From: Streptomyces parvulus
GTDB taxonomy: Bacteria; Actinomycetota; Actinomycetes; Streptomycetales; Streptomycetaceae
NCBI RefSeq assembly: GCF_014648855.1
Contig: NZ_BMRX01000010.1
Span: 124,001-188,000, forward strand
Direction: 5' to 3'
DNA: 64,000 nucleotides
In this document: positions 21,161 to 30,417 of the stretch, in pieces
How the letters are laid out: every line of letters begins with the position of its first letter
Numbering within the stretch: the stretch's first letter is position 1
Notes under the pieces: generated by a model
The model's input: the letters and a program-made list of their open reading frames with translations, nothing else
Databases searched by the model: none
What the model was told of the DNA's origin: nothing
Position numbers and translations under genes: made by a program

Positions 21161-22951
21161 TCACGCCTCCTTCGGGTCGACGGGGCCGGCGGGACGGGAC
21201 GTGCGGCGGCTGCGGCGCAGCGGCGGCTTGGCGCCCAGGCTCTTCGGGTCGAGGCCGGACCACTTGTGGCCACTGGCGAAGAACTTGCGGCGGGCCATCA
21301 GCGTCAGCAGCGGCTTGGTGAAGAGGAACACCACGACCACATCGAGCAGGGTGGTCAGACCCAGCGTGAACGCGAAGCCCTGGACCTTGCCGACGGTGAC
21401 GATGAAGAGCACGGCGGCGGCGAGGAACGACACGAAGTCGGAGACCAGGATGGTGCGCCGGGCGCGCGGCCAGGCCCGCTCGACGGCGGGACGCAGCGTG
21501 CGGCCCTCCCTGATCTCGTCGCGGACCCGTTCGAAGTAGACGATGAACGAGTCCGCCGTGATGCCGATGGCGACGATGGCTCCGCAGACGGCGGGCAGGT
21601 TCAGCGCGAAGCCGATGGTCGGGCCGAGCAGCGACATGATCACGTACGTCAGGCCCGCGGAGACCAGCAGCGAGGTGACGGCGATGAACGACAGGCCGCG
21701 GTAGTAGATCAGCAGGTAGAGGACGACCAGGACGAGGCCGATGGCGCCCGCGATCAGACCTGCCTTGAGCTGCTCACCGCCGAGCGCGGCGGTGACGGTG
21801 GTGACGCTGTCCTCCTTGAAGGTCAGCGGCAGGGCGCCGTAGGACAGCATGTTGGCGAGGCCCTGGGCCTCTTCCTGGTCGAAGTTGCCCGAGATCTCCG
21901 CGCTGCCGCCGGTGAGCGCCTGGCTGACGTACGGGTCGGAGACGACCTCGTTGTCCAGGACGATGGCGAACTGGTTCTGCGGGGACTGGTTCTTGGCCAG
22001 CTTGCCGGTGATGTCCGCGAACTTCTTGCCGCCGTTGTCCGTGAACTTCATCGTCACGGTCCAGCCGGCGCCGGTCTGGGTGTTGAGGACGGCCTCGGAC
22101 TTGTCGATGTCCGTGCCGTCGACCGAGGCGGGGCCGAGGACGTACTTCTGCCACTGGCCCTGCGAGTTCTGGCCGCAGGCCACCATCGAGTCGCCGGGCT
22201 TGGAGCCGTCGCCGGCCTTGGCGCGGTCGGCCGCCTTGGTGCAGTCCAGCGCCGCGTACTGCTGCTGGAGCTTGGCGTCGCCGGCGGCGCTGCCGCTCGG
22301 GGACGGGGAGGCGCCGTCGGAGGGCTTGGCGGACGGGCTCGGGTCGGCCTTCAGGGCGTCGGAGGCGGCACGGCCCTGGCCGGTGGCGCTCGCGGAGGCG
22401 GAGTCGGAGGGCGTGGAGCTCGCGCCGCCCTCGTCGGTCGCCTTGTCCTGGCCGTCGGTGGCCTTGTCCGTGGCCTTGTCGGTGGCCTTGTCCGAGGGGT
22501 TGCCGGTGGCGCTCGGAGACGGGCTGCCGGTCGCGTTCGCACCGGAGAGCTCGGTGGCTACGACCGGGCGGAAGTACAGCTTGGCGGTGGTGCCGACCTG
22601 CTGGCGGGCTTCCTCGGAATTCGTCCCCTTGGGGATGTTGACGATGATGTTCCGGTCGCCCTGGGTCTGTACCTCGGCCTCGGAGACACCCAGACCGTTG
22701 ACACGGCGCTCCATGATGTCGACCGCGGTGTCCATGTTGGTCTTGTTGATCGCGGACTCCTGGCCCGCTTCCGGGACCGCCCGGAGGGTGATGCTGGTGC
22801 CGCCGGCCAGGTCGATGCCGAGACGCGGAGTCGTGTGTCCGGAGGCGAACATGCCGCCGGTGAGCGCCACGATGGCGATCAGGATCAGGGCCAGCGAGCG
22901 TCCGGGCCTGCTCGGAGCGCTCGCGTTCTTTCCCTTTTTAGGTGCTACCAC
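21161..22951 (-). CDS. secD: Protein translocase subunit SecD with low-complexity insertion
   Basis: SecD pairs with SecF in the accessory Sec export complex. The 596-residue protein starts with a basic N-terminus and a transmembrane segment (about 20-40). A large extracytoplasmic P1 domain follows, then five C-terminal transmembrane segments with the conserved IVYFERVRDE motif. The extracytoplasmic domain carries a low-complexity insert at about residues 135-222. It is rich in Ser, Ala, Asp, Lys and Thr and contains tandem KATD units. It is translationally adjacent to secF. A perfect 18-bp hairpin separates it from yajC. Confidence 0.95.
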   Translation of the reverse strand: MVAPKKGKNASAPSRPGRSLALILIAIVALTGGMFASGHTTPRLGIDLAGGTSITLRAVPEAGQESAINKTNMDTAVDIMERRVNGLGVSEAEVQTQGDRNIIVNIPKGTNSEEARQQVGTTAKLYFRPVVATELSGANATGSPSPSATGNPSDKATDKATDKATDGQDKATDEGGASSTPSDSASASATGQGRAASDALKADPSPSAKPSDGASPSPSGSAAGDAKLQQQYAALDCTKAADRAKAGDGSKPGDSMVACGQNSQGQWQKYVLGPASVDGTDIDKSEAVLNTQTGAGWTVTMKFTDNGGKKFADITGKLAKNQSPQNQFAIVLDNEVVSDPYVSQALTGGSAEISGNFDQEEAQGLANMLSYGALPLTFKEDSVTTVTAALGGEQLKAGLIAGAIGLVLVVLYLLIYYRGLSFIAVTSLLVSAGLTYVIMSLLGPTIGFALNLPAVCGAIVAIGITADSFIVYFERVRDEIREGRTLRPAVERAWPRARRTILVSDFVSFLAAAVLFIVTVGKVQGFAFTLGLTTLLDVVVVFLFTKPLLTLMARRKFFASGHKWSGLDPKSLGAKPPLRRSRRTSRPAGPVDPKEA

Positions 22952-23045
22952 CTTTGGGTACTCCCTCTCGGGCCGCTGCGCGCCGGGGAGGCGTCGCCGG
23001 CGGCCATCACATGGTGTCCGGATCCGTGCGAGCCAGGCGTCACAC

Positions 23046-23084
23046 GGGGTGCGCGGGGACGTCGTCGACGTCCCCGCGCACCCC
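23046..23084 (-). terminator. Terminator-like hairpin between yajC and secD
   Basis: A perfect 18-base-pair stem (23046-23063 with 23067-23084) with a GTC loop. It lies 9 bases beyond the yajC stop and about 95 bases before the secD start. It should terminate or attenuate transcription from the yajC promoter, or protect the yajC 3' end after processing. Confidence 0.75.
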
Positions 23085-23092
23085 GGGACGGC

Positions 23093-23599
23093 TTACTTCG
23101 CCTCGGAACCGCCGTCGGACTTCTTCGCCTGCTCGTCGGCCTTGGCCTCGGCGGGCGCGGCATCGGCCGTCGGCTCGACGGCCGGCTCGTCGGCCGCGTC
23201 CTTCTTGCCGAGGTCGACGTGCTTGTCGTCGGCGGCGGCATCGGCGGCGGCGTCGGACTCCGTGAGGGAGGAGGCGTCGTCCGGGACGACGTCGGCGTCC
23301 GACTTCAGGTCGTGCTCGATGCCGTGGACGATGCGGTTGTACTCGTCGTCGGTCAGGACGGCACCGATGCTGTTCTTGGCGAAGAGCAGGTCGACGCCCG
23401 GCCCGGCATCGAGGAGGACCGTGTCGTCGCTGACCTCCTTGACCGTGGCGTACATGCCCCCGATGGTGCGGACACCGGAACCGGGCTGCATCTGGTTCCG
23501 CATGTCGGCGGCCTGCTGCTGCTTCTTCTTCGCCGACCGGGTCATCAGGAACATGGCCCCGATGAGCACGATGAACGGGAGGAGGGTCACGAGACTCAC
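23093..23599 (-). CDS. yajC: Preprotein translocase subunit YajC
   Basis: Accessory Sec translocon protein that associates with SecDF. The 168 residues start with one transmembrane segment (about 4-20), followed by a basic AKKKQQQ stretch and the conserved YajC domain. The latter includes GSGVRTIGGMYATV near 43-56. From about residue 105 on, the tail is an acidic, Ala/Asp/Glu/Lys-rich disordered extension that doubles the usual 80-110 residue length. The GTG start has GAAGGAAG at about nine bases. A good promoter lies upstream, so yajC appears to be the first gene of the yajC-secD-secF-apt group. Confidence 0.92.
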   Translation of the reverse strand: MSLVTLLPFIVLIGAMFLMTRSAKKKQQQAADMRNQMQPGSGVRTIGGMYATVKEVSDDTVLLDAGPGVDLLFAKNSIGAVLTDDEYNRIVHGIEHDLKSDADVVPDDASSLTESDAAADAAADDKHVDLGKKDAADEPAVEPTADAAPAEAKADEQAKKSDGGSEAK

Positions 23600-23686
23600 G
23601 GGTCGGTACTTCCTTCACACGACCGCGATGGTGAGCGGCCTGATGGTTGGGGGTGTGTACGCCGCCGACAAGGGCGGCATCGGCGG

Positions 23687-23716
23687 AGTCTAAGCGAGTC
23701 CGCGCGCAGGGAACAA
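23687..23716 (-). promoter_or_regulatory. Candidate housekeeping promoter of yajC
   Basis: On the minus strand a TTGTTC -35 box (23716-23711) and TAGACT -10 box (23692-23687) are 18 bases apart. This fits HrdB-type promoters of streptomycetes and would give a leader of about 80 bases before the yajC GTG. Confidence 0.5.
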
Positions 23717-23774
23717 CGCTCAGCATGGCACTGGGGTTCCTGCTCGGGCGAATGTCCTCGTCGTGACGGGGATG

Positions 23775-24869
<1,095 letters not shown>

Positions 24870-24897
24870 GTGGTGTGCCTCGGGGGTCGGTGGTGGG

Positions 24898-25503
24898 TCA
24901 GCGGGCGCGGTTCAGGGTCTGGAGAGCGGCCTTGAGCAGCTGCCCCACCTGGGGGGTGCCGCCGGCGGCCTCGGCCTGGGGGGCGACCGCGGTCACGGCC
25001 TCGTCGGCCTCGCGGGTCGCGTACCCGAGGCCGATCAGGGCGGCGTGCAGCTGGTCGCGCCAGCCGGTGCTGACCGGGGCGCCGACGGCGGGGGCGCCGA
25101 TGGGCTCGCCGAGGCGGTCCCTCAGCTCCAGGAGCAGCTTCTGCGCGCCCTTCTTCCCGATGCCGGGGACGGCGGTGAGCGCCTTCTCGTCGCCGGTGGA
25201 GACGGCCCGGCGCAGGGCGTCGGGGCTGTGCACGGCGAGCATCGCCTGGGCCAGCCGGGGGCCGACGCCGCTGGCGGTCTGGAGCAGCTCGAAGACCTGG
25301 CGCTCGTCGTCGTCGGCGAAGCCGTACAGCGTGAGCGAGTCCTCGCGGACGACGAGGGACGTGGCGAGCTTGGCGGGCTTGCCGAGCCGGAGCGTGGAGA
25401 GGGTGTTCGGCGTGCACTGGACGGCCATGCCGACCCCGCCGACCTCCACCACCGCGGCGTCGGGGGCGAGGGCGGCGACGGTGCCGCTGACGAAGGCGAT
25501 CAT
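24898..25503 (-). CDS. ruvA: Holliday junction DNA-binding protein RuvA
   Basis: Tetrameric junction-binding partner of RuvB. The 201-residue protein has the N-terminal OB-fold (residues 1-64). The helix-hairpin-helix region is around 70-130 and includes GVGPRLAQAML and the GIGKKGAQKLLLEL motif. A flexible linker and C-terminal RuvB-contacting domain end with GQLLKAALQTL. The ATG start overlaps the ruvC stop as ATGA, which shows coupling. An upstream extension of the frame is a shadow of ruvC. Confidence 0.96.
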   Translation of the reverse strand: MIAFVSGTVAALAPDAAVVEVGGVGMAVQCTPNTLSTLRLGKPAKLATSLVVREDSLTLYGFADDDERQVFELLQTASGVGPRLAQAMLAVHSPDALRRAVSTGDEKALTAVPGIGKKGAQKLLLELRDRLGEPIGAPAVGAPVSTGWRDQLHAALIGLGYATREADEAVTAVAPQAEAAGGTPQVGQLLKAALQTLNRAR

Positions 25504-26075
25504 GCCGTACGGCCTTTCGACGGGTGAGGGGTGTGCGGGCCGGCGGGGCCGGACGCGCCCCGGGAGGTGTGCAGGGCGACGGCCTGCTGGAGCCTGTTCT
25601 GCGCGGGGGCGCGCCAGATGTGGCAGATGGCGAGCGCGAGGGCGTCGGCGGCGTCGGCCGGCTTGGGCGGCGCGGCGAGCCGCAGCAGCCGGGTGACCAT
25701 GGCGCCGACCTGCGCCTTGTCCGCCCGTCCGCTGCCGGTGACGGCGGCCTTGACCTCGCTCGGGGTGTGCAGGGCGACGGGGATGCCGCGGCGGGACGCG
25801 CACAGGATGGCGACGGCGCTGGCCTGGGCGGTGCCCATCACCGTGCGGACGTTGTGCTGGCTGAAGACGCGCTCGACGGCGACGCGGTCCGGCCGGTGCT
25901 CGTCGAGCCACTGCTCGATGCCCTGCTCGACGGCGACCAGGCGGCGGCCCAGTTCGTCGTCCGCGCGGGTGCGGACGACGCCGACGCCGATCATGGTGAG
26001 CGGTCTGCCCGCGACGCCCTCGACGACGCCGACGCCGCAGCGGGTCAGTCCCGGGTCCACCCCCAGTACGCGCAC
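25500..26075 (-). CDS. ruvC: Crossover junction endonuclease RuvC
   Basis: RNase H-fold resolvase that cuts Holliday junctions. The 191-residue product starts at the GTG at 26075 (RVLGVDPGLTRCGVG), with GGAGAGGGG upstream. The four acidic catalytic positions are present: the Asp of GVDPG, the Glu of AVERVFSQHNV, and the Asp pair in KPADAADALALAI. The frame stays open for 19 more codons upstream, but these are not conserved in the family as I recall it. First gene of ruvCAB. Confidence 0.96.
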   Translation of the reverse strand: MRVLGVDPGLTRCGVGVVEGVAGRPLTMIGVGVVRTRADDELGRRLVAVEQGIEQWLDEHRPDRVAVERVFSQHNVRTVMGTAQASAVAILCASRRGIPVALHTPSEVKAAVTGSGRADKAQVGAMVTRLLRLAAPPKPADAADALALAICHIWRAPAQNRLQQAVALHTSRGASGPAGPHTPHPSKGRTA

Positions 26076-26136
26076 GCCCGCCCCCCTCTCCTCGATCACC
26101 TGTTTGTGCAGGCTATCGGGTGCCACCGACAAAGCG

Positions 26137-26169
26137 GCGGGCCGGCGGGGTGTGTCCCCGCCGGCCCGC
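26137..26169 (-). terminator. Terminator after yebC
   Basis: Perfect 14-base-pair stem (26137-26150 with 26156-26169) around TGTGT, 15 bases after the yebC stop and upstream of ruvC. Confidence 0.75.
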
Positions 26170-26183
26170 TGAGCTGGGGCGCG

Positions 26184-26936
26184 TTACGCGTCCACCTTCT
26201 CCATGACCTCGTCGCTGACGTCGAAGTTGGCGAAGACGTTCTGCACGTCGTCGCTGTCCTCCAGGGCGTCGATGAGGCGGAAGATCTTGCGGGCGCCGTC
26301 CTCGTCCAGCTCGACCTGCATGGTCGGGACGAAGTTGGCGTCGGCGGACTCGTAGTCGATGCCGGCGTCCTGGAGGGCGGTGCGGACCGCGACCAGGTCG
26401 GTGGCCTCGCTGAGCACCTCGAAGGACTCGCCGAGGTCGTTGACCTCCTCGGCGCCCGCGTCCAGGACGGCGCCCAGGACGTCGTCCTCGCTCAGCTCGC
26501 CCTTGGGGACGATCACGACGCCCTTGCGGTTGAACAGGTACGACACGGACCCCGGGTCGGCCATCGAGCCGCCGTTGCGGGTCATCGCGACGCGAACGTC
26601 GGAGGCGGCGCGGTTGCGGTTGTCGGTGAGGCACTCGATGAGCACCGCGACGCCGTTCGGCCCGTAGCCCTCGTACATGATCGTCTCGTAGTCGGCGCCG
26701 CCGGCCTCCAGGCCGCCGCCGCGCTTGACCGCGGAGTCGATGTTCTTGTTGGGCACCGACTGCTTCTTGGCCTTCTGGATGGCGTCGTACAGCGTCGGGT
26801 TGCCCTCGATGTCGACGCCGCCCATGCGCGCCGCGACCTCGATGTTCTTGATCAGCTTCGCGAAGAGCTTGCCGCGCTTGGCATCGATCACGGCCTTCTT
26901 GTGCTTCGTCGTAGCCCATTTAGAGTGGCCGGACAT
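26184..26936 (-). CDS. yebC: YebC/PmpR family protein (TACO1-like)
   Basis: A 250-residue member of the YebC/TACO1 family. The N-terminal signature is MSGHSKWATTKHKKAV, and the acidic C-terminal lobes include the GYGPNGVA segment. Family members are described either as DNA-binding transcription regulators or as factors that help ribosomes pass difficult peptide sequences; the window alone cannot choose between these. It lies between pdxT and ruvC, its usual bacterial context. The ATG start is clear. Confidence 0.94.
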   Translation of the reverse strand: MSGHSKWATTKHKKAVIDAKRGKLFAKLIKNIEVAARMGGVDIEGNPTLYDAIQKAKKQSVPNKNIDSAVKRGGGLEAGGADYETIMYEGYGPNGVAVLIECLTDNRNRAASDVRVAMTRNGGSMADPGSVSYLFNRKGVVIVPKGELSEDDVLGAVLDAGAEEVNDLGESFEVLSEATDLVAVRTALQDAGIDYESADANFVPTMQVELDEDGARKIFRLIDALEDSDDVQNVFANFDVSDEVMEKVDA

Positions 26937-27014
26937 CTGCCTGTCTCCTTCGCGTAACCCGTCTTTGTACGAACTCCCCCAGCGACCGGGCCTGGGAGGT
27001 ACCCGGGAATCCTA

Positions 27015-27620
27015 CTAGGACTCCGTCTCCCGGTTCGCGCGCACCATGTCGGCGAAGAGGCGGTGCACGCGGTGGTCGCCGGTCAGCTCCGGGTGGAAGG
27101 ACGTCGCCAGCGCGTTGCCCTGGCGGACGGCGACGATGTGGCCCTCGTGCTCGGCGAGCACCTCGGCCGCGGCGCCGACGGACTCCACCCAGGGGGCGCG
27201 GATGAAGACGCCCTCGACGGGTTCGCCGGGGACGCCCGCGAGGTCGACGGCCGCCTCGAAGGACTCGTTCTGGCGGCCGAAGGCGTTGCGGCGCACGATC
27301 ATGTCGATGCCGCCGACCGTCTCCTGCCCGGAGCGCGGGTCGAGGATCTTGTCGGCCAGCATGATCATGCCGGCGCAGGTGCCGTAGACGGGCAGGCCGT
27401 CCCGCACGCGCGCGCGGAGGGGCTCCATCACTCCGAAGAGGACGGCCAGTTTCGAGATGGTGGTGGACTCGCCGCCCGGTATGACCAGGCCGTCCACCTC
27501 GTCGAGCTCCTCGGGGCGCCTGACCGGCCTGGCCACGGCGTCCGCCGCGGCCAGGGCCACCAGGTGCTCCCGTACGTCGCCCTGGAGGGCCAGGACGCCG
27601 ATGACGGGGGTGTCGGTCAT
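27015..27620 (-). CDS. pdxT: Pyridoxal 5'-phosphate synthase glutaminase subunit PdxT
   Basis: Supplies ammonia from glutamine to PdxS for PLP synthesis. The 201-residue class I amidotransferase has the oxyanion/active-site segments GGESTT (about 48-53) and the nucleophile Cys in YGTCAGMI (about 82). The His/Glu pair is in FHPELTGD near the C-terminus, completing the catalytic triad. It starts 13 bases after the pdxS stop, so the two form an operon that makes the PLP synthase complex. Confidence 0.97.
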   Translation of the reverse strand: MTDTPVIGVLALQGDVREHLVALAAADAVARPVRRPEELDEVDGLVIPGGESTTISKLAVLFGVMEPLRARVRDGLPVYGTCAGMIMLADKILDPRSGQETVGGIDMIVRRNAFGRQNESFEAAVDLAGVPGEPVEGVFIRAPWVESVGAAAEVLAEHEGHIVAVRQGNALATSFHPELTGDHRVHRLFADMVRANRETES

Positions 27621-27633
27621 GGGATCGGGCGCC

Positions 27634-28545
27634 TTACCAGCCGCGGTTGGCGTAGCGCTCGGTCTCGGGGAGGGTGTCGCAGTTGATGCCGACCATGGCC
27701 TCGCCGAGGTTGCGGGAGGCGTCCGCGATGATCTTCGGGTCGTCGTAGAAGGTGGTGGCCTTCACGATGGCGGCGGCGCGCTTGGCCGGGTCGCCGGACT
27801 TGAAGATGCCGGAGCCGACGAAGACGCCCTCGGCGCCGAGCTGGCGCATCAGCGCGGCGTCGGCCGGGGTGGCGACGCCGCCCGCGGAGAAGAGCACCAC
27901 GGGGAGGCGGCCCAGCTCGGACACCTCCTTGACCAGCTCGTAGGGGGCGCGCAGGTCCTTGGCGGCGGCGTACAGCTCGTTGTTGTCGAAGCCGCGCAGG
28001 CGGGCGATCTCGTTCTTGATCTGGCGCAGGTGGCGGACGGCCTCGACGACGTTGCCGGTGCCGGCCTCGCCCTTGGAGCGGATCATCGCGGCGCCCTCGG
28101 CGATGCGGCGCAGGGCCTCACCGAGGTTGGTGGCGCCGCAGACGAAGGGGGTGGTGAAGGCGAACTTGTCGCTGTGGTTGACCTCGTCGGCCGGGGTGAG
28201 GACCTCGGACTCGTCGATGTAGTCGACGCCGAGGGACTGGAGGACCTGGGCCTCGACGAAGTGGCCGATGCGGGACTTCGCCATCACCGGGATGGAGACC
28301 GCGCCGATGATGCCCTCGATCATGTCCGGGTCGGACATCCGGGCCACGCCGCCGTCCTTGCGGATGTCGGCGGGAACCCGCTCCAGGGCCATGACGGCGA
28401 CGGCGCCCGCGTCCTCGGCGATCTTCGCCTGCTCCGGCGTGACGACGTCCATGATCACGCCGCCCTTGAGCTGCTCGGCCATGCCGCGCTTCACGCGGGC
28501 GGTGCCGGTCTCGGGGGCCTGGTTTTCGGAGAGCGTGCTGGACAC
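27634..28545 (-). CDS. pdxS: Pyridoxal 5'-phosphate synthase lyase subunit PdxS
   Basis: Builds PLP from ribose 5-phosphate, glyceraldehyde 3-phosphate and PdxT-derived ammonia. The 303-residue TIM-barrel protein has the family N-terminus KRGMAEQLKGGVIMDVV. The active-site Lys lies in AVAVMALERVP/ARMSDP surroundings, with the second conserved Lys in PVMAKSRIGH. The phosphate-binding GEAGTGNVVEA loop is also present. The GTG at 28545 has GAGGT just upstream; an upstream extension of the frame was rejected. Operon with pdxT. Confidence 0.97.
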   Translation of the reverse strand: MSSTLSENQAPETGTARVKRGMAEQLKGGVIMDVVTPEQAKIAEDAGAVAVMALERVPADIRKDGGVARMSDPDMIEGIIGAVSIPVMAKSRIGHFVEAQVLQSLGVDYIDESEVLTPADEVNHSDKFAFTTPFVCGATNLGEALRRIAEGAAMIRSKGEAGTGNVVEAVRHLRQIKNEIARLRGFDNNELYAAAKDLRAPYELVKEVSELGRLPVVLFSAGGVATPADAALMRQLGAEGVFVGSGIFKSGDPAKRAAAIVKATTFYDDPKIIADASRNLGEAMVGINCDTLPETERYANRGW

Positions 28546-28643
28546 GGGTACCTCGCTGAGGGGAAGGGGTTTGTGCAGCAACGAGGAAACGCGAGGGCAC
28601 CAGGCCACAGCAAGGGCCAATGGGAAGCCGGTGGATCGTTTTG

Positions 28644-28661
28644 GCCTCGCGGCAGCGAGGC
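28644..28661 (-). terminator. Putative terminator after the LemA-like gene
   Basis: Hairpin of 7 base pairs (GCCTCGC at 28644-28650 with GCGAGGC at 28655-28661), 19 bases beyond the stop, followed on the minus strand by CAAAACG. Confidence 0.4.
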
Positions 28662-28679
28662 GCCCGGGGCACGGACGGT

Positions 28680-29222
28680 TCAGGCGGCCCGCTCCACCAG
28701 CGCCGCCGGCGGCTCGGCGTCCATTTCGAAGGCCAACGGGAAGGGGGCGTGCCCGGCGAGCCGGAACCAGCGGACCTTGCGGTGCTGGCGCAGCCGGCGC
28801 GCGGCGCCCACCGCGTCGTTGTGGAACCGCCGGGCCATCGGGACCCGCCGCACGGCCTCGGCCAGCTCGTGGGCCGCCGCCTCTCCCCCGGGCGCCTCGC
28901 GCAGCGCGTCGACCTGCTGGGCGTCGGCGAAGACGGCTCGCAGAGCCTGGCTCAGCTCGCTCTCGGCCACCTCCCGCGACTCCTCCTCGGCCTGCCGGGC
29001 GGCGTGCGCGGCCTCGTACAGGACGATGGAGGCCGCCGGGTCGAGCACGCCCGAGGTGGCCAGTTCCTGGGCCACGGAGGCCCGGCGCAGCAGCTGCGCG
29101 TCGAGGGCGGCACGGGCGGCGTCGATCCGGGCGTGCAGCCGGTCCAGCCGTCCGGCCGTCCAGCTGAGATACAGGCCGACGGCGACGAGGACGACCAGGA
29201 TCCAGATCAGGGTTGCGGTCAC
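28680..29222 (-). CDS. LemA-like membrane-anchored helical protein
   Basis: A 180-residue protein with one N-terminal transmembrane segment (about 6-22) followed by long amphipathic helices. The pattern of a helix with RLDRLHARIDAA, then LLRRASVAQELA, and later RRFHNDAV with a C-terminal PLAFEMD resembles the LemA family; the match is by eye. The cytoplasmic or extracytoplasmic location of the helical domain cannot be decided. I use the GTG at 29222, nine bases after AGGG, rather than the TTG at 29231. It follows pimA by 31 bases and may be the last gene of the PIM operon. Function unknown. Confidence 0.7.
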   Translation of the reverse strand: MTATLIWILVVLVAVGLYLSWTAGRLDRLHARIDAARAALDAQLLRRASVAQELATSGVLDPAASIVLYEAAHAARQAEEESREVAESELSQALRAVFADAQQVDALREAPGGEAAAHELAEAVRRVPMARRFHNDAVGAARRLRQHRKVRWFRLAGHAPFPLAFEMDAEPPAALVERAA

Positions 29223-29253
29223 GGGCCGCAACCCTATCGGTGGCGCCGGCCGG

Positions 29254-30417
29254 TCAGTCCCGGGCCAGCCCGAAGCGGGCCCGGAGCCCGGTCGCCCGGT
29301 CGTCCGTGGCCACCGCCGCCGCGCCCGCCGTCACCGTCTCGTAGACGGAGAGGATGTCGGCGCCGACCGTGGACCAGTCGAAGCGCCGTACGTGGGCGCT
29401 GCCGCGCTCCCGCAGCGCGGCGCGGCGCTCCGGGTCCGCGAGCAGCCGCAGGGCGGCGTCGGCCAGGGCGTCGGCGTCCTCGTTGGGGAACAGTTCGCCC
29501 GCGGCGCCCTGGTCGAGGACCTGGGCGAAGGCGTCCAGGTCGGAGGCGAGGACGGGAGCGCCCGCCGACATGGCCTCGACGAGGATGATCCCGAAGCTCT
29601 CGCCGCCGGTGTTGGGCGCCACGTACAGGTCGACGCTGCGCAGGAAGCGGGCCTTGTCCTCGTCGCTGACCATGCCGAGGAACTCCACCCGGGAGCGCAG
29701 TTCCCTCGGCAGGCTCTCGACCGCCTCCTCCTCGTCGCCGCGGCCGGCGACCAGCAGCCGGGTCTGCGGGCGGGCGGCGAGGATCTTCGGCAGGGCCCGC
29801 ATCAGCACCGGCAGCCCCTTGCGGGGTTCGTCGATGCGGCCCATGAAGCCGATCGTGTCCCCCTGCCACTCGGACTTGGGCTCGGCGCCGGCGAAGAAGC
29901 CGACGTCGACGCCGTTGGGGATGACGACCGCGTCGCCGCCCAGGTGCTCGACGAGGGTGCGGCGGGCGTACTCGCTCACCGCGATCCGGGCGCTGATCTT
30001 CTCCAGGGCGGCCTGGAGGATCGAGTACGCGGCGATCATCGCGCGGGAGCGCGGGTTGGAGGTGTGGAAGGTGGCCACGATCGGACCCTGCGCCGCCCAG
30101 CAGGTGAGCAGGCCGAGCGAGGGCGAGGTCGGTTCGTGGATGTGGATGACGTCGAAGGCGCCGTCGTGCAGCCAGCGCCGCACCCGGGCCGCGGAGAGGA
30201 AGCCGAAGTTGAGCCGGGCCACCGAGCCGTTGTACGGCACCGGCACGGCGCGGCCGGCGGAGACGACGTACGGGGGCAGCGGCGTGTCGTCGTCCGCGGG
30301 GGCGAGGACGGACACCTCGTGGCCCAGCCGGACGAAGTACTCGGCGAGGTCCCGGATGTGGAACTGGACGCCGCCGGGCACGTCCCAGGAGTACGGGCAG
30401 ACGATGCCGATCCTCAC
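29254..30417 (-). CDS. pimA: Phosphatidylinositol alpha-mannosyltransferase (PimA-like, GT4)
   Basis: Transfers mannose from GDP-mannose to phosphatidylinositol at the inner membrane face, the first step of phosphatidylinositol-mannoside synthesis. The 387-residue GT-B protein has the GGVQFHIRDLAEYF acceptor-side motif near 16-30. The C-terminal half has the nucleotide-sugar motif with ESFGIILVEAMSAGAP (EX7E-type). The GTG start overlaps the acyltransferase stop as GTGA. Together with the neighbours it makes a coupled pgsA-acyltransferase-pimA operon, the same order as in mycobacteria. Confidence 0.93.
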   Translation of the reverse strand: MRIGIVCPYSWDVPGGVQFHIRDLAEYFVRLGHEVSVLAPADDDTPLPPYVVSAGRAVPVPYNGSVARLNFGFLSAARVRRWLHDGAFDVIHIHEPTSPSLGLLTCWAAQGPIVATFHTSNPRSRAMIAAYSILQAALEKISARIAVSEYARRTLVEHLGGDAVVIPNGVDVGFFAGAEPKSEWQGDTIGFMGRIDEPRKGLPVLMRALPKILAARPQTRLLVAGRGDEEEAVESLPRELRSRVEFLGMVSDEDKARFLRSVDLYVAPNTGGESFGIILVEAMSAGAPVLASDLDAFAQVLDQGAAGELFPNEDADALADAALRLLADPERRAALRERGSAHVRRFDWSTVGADILSVYETVTAGAAAVATDDRATGLRARFGLARD

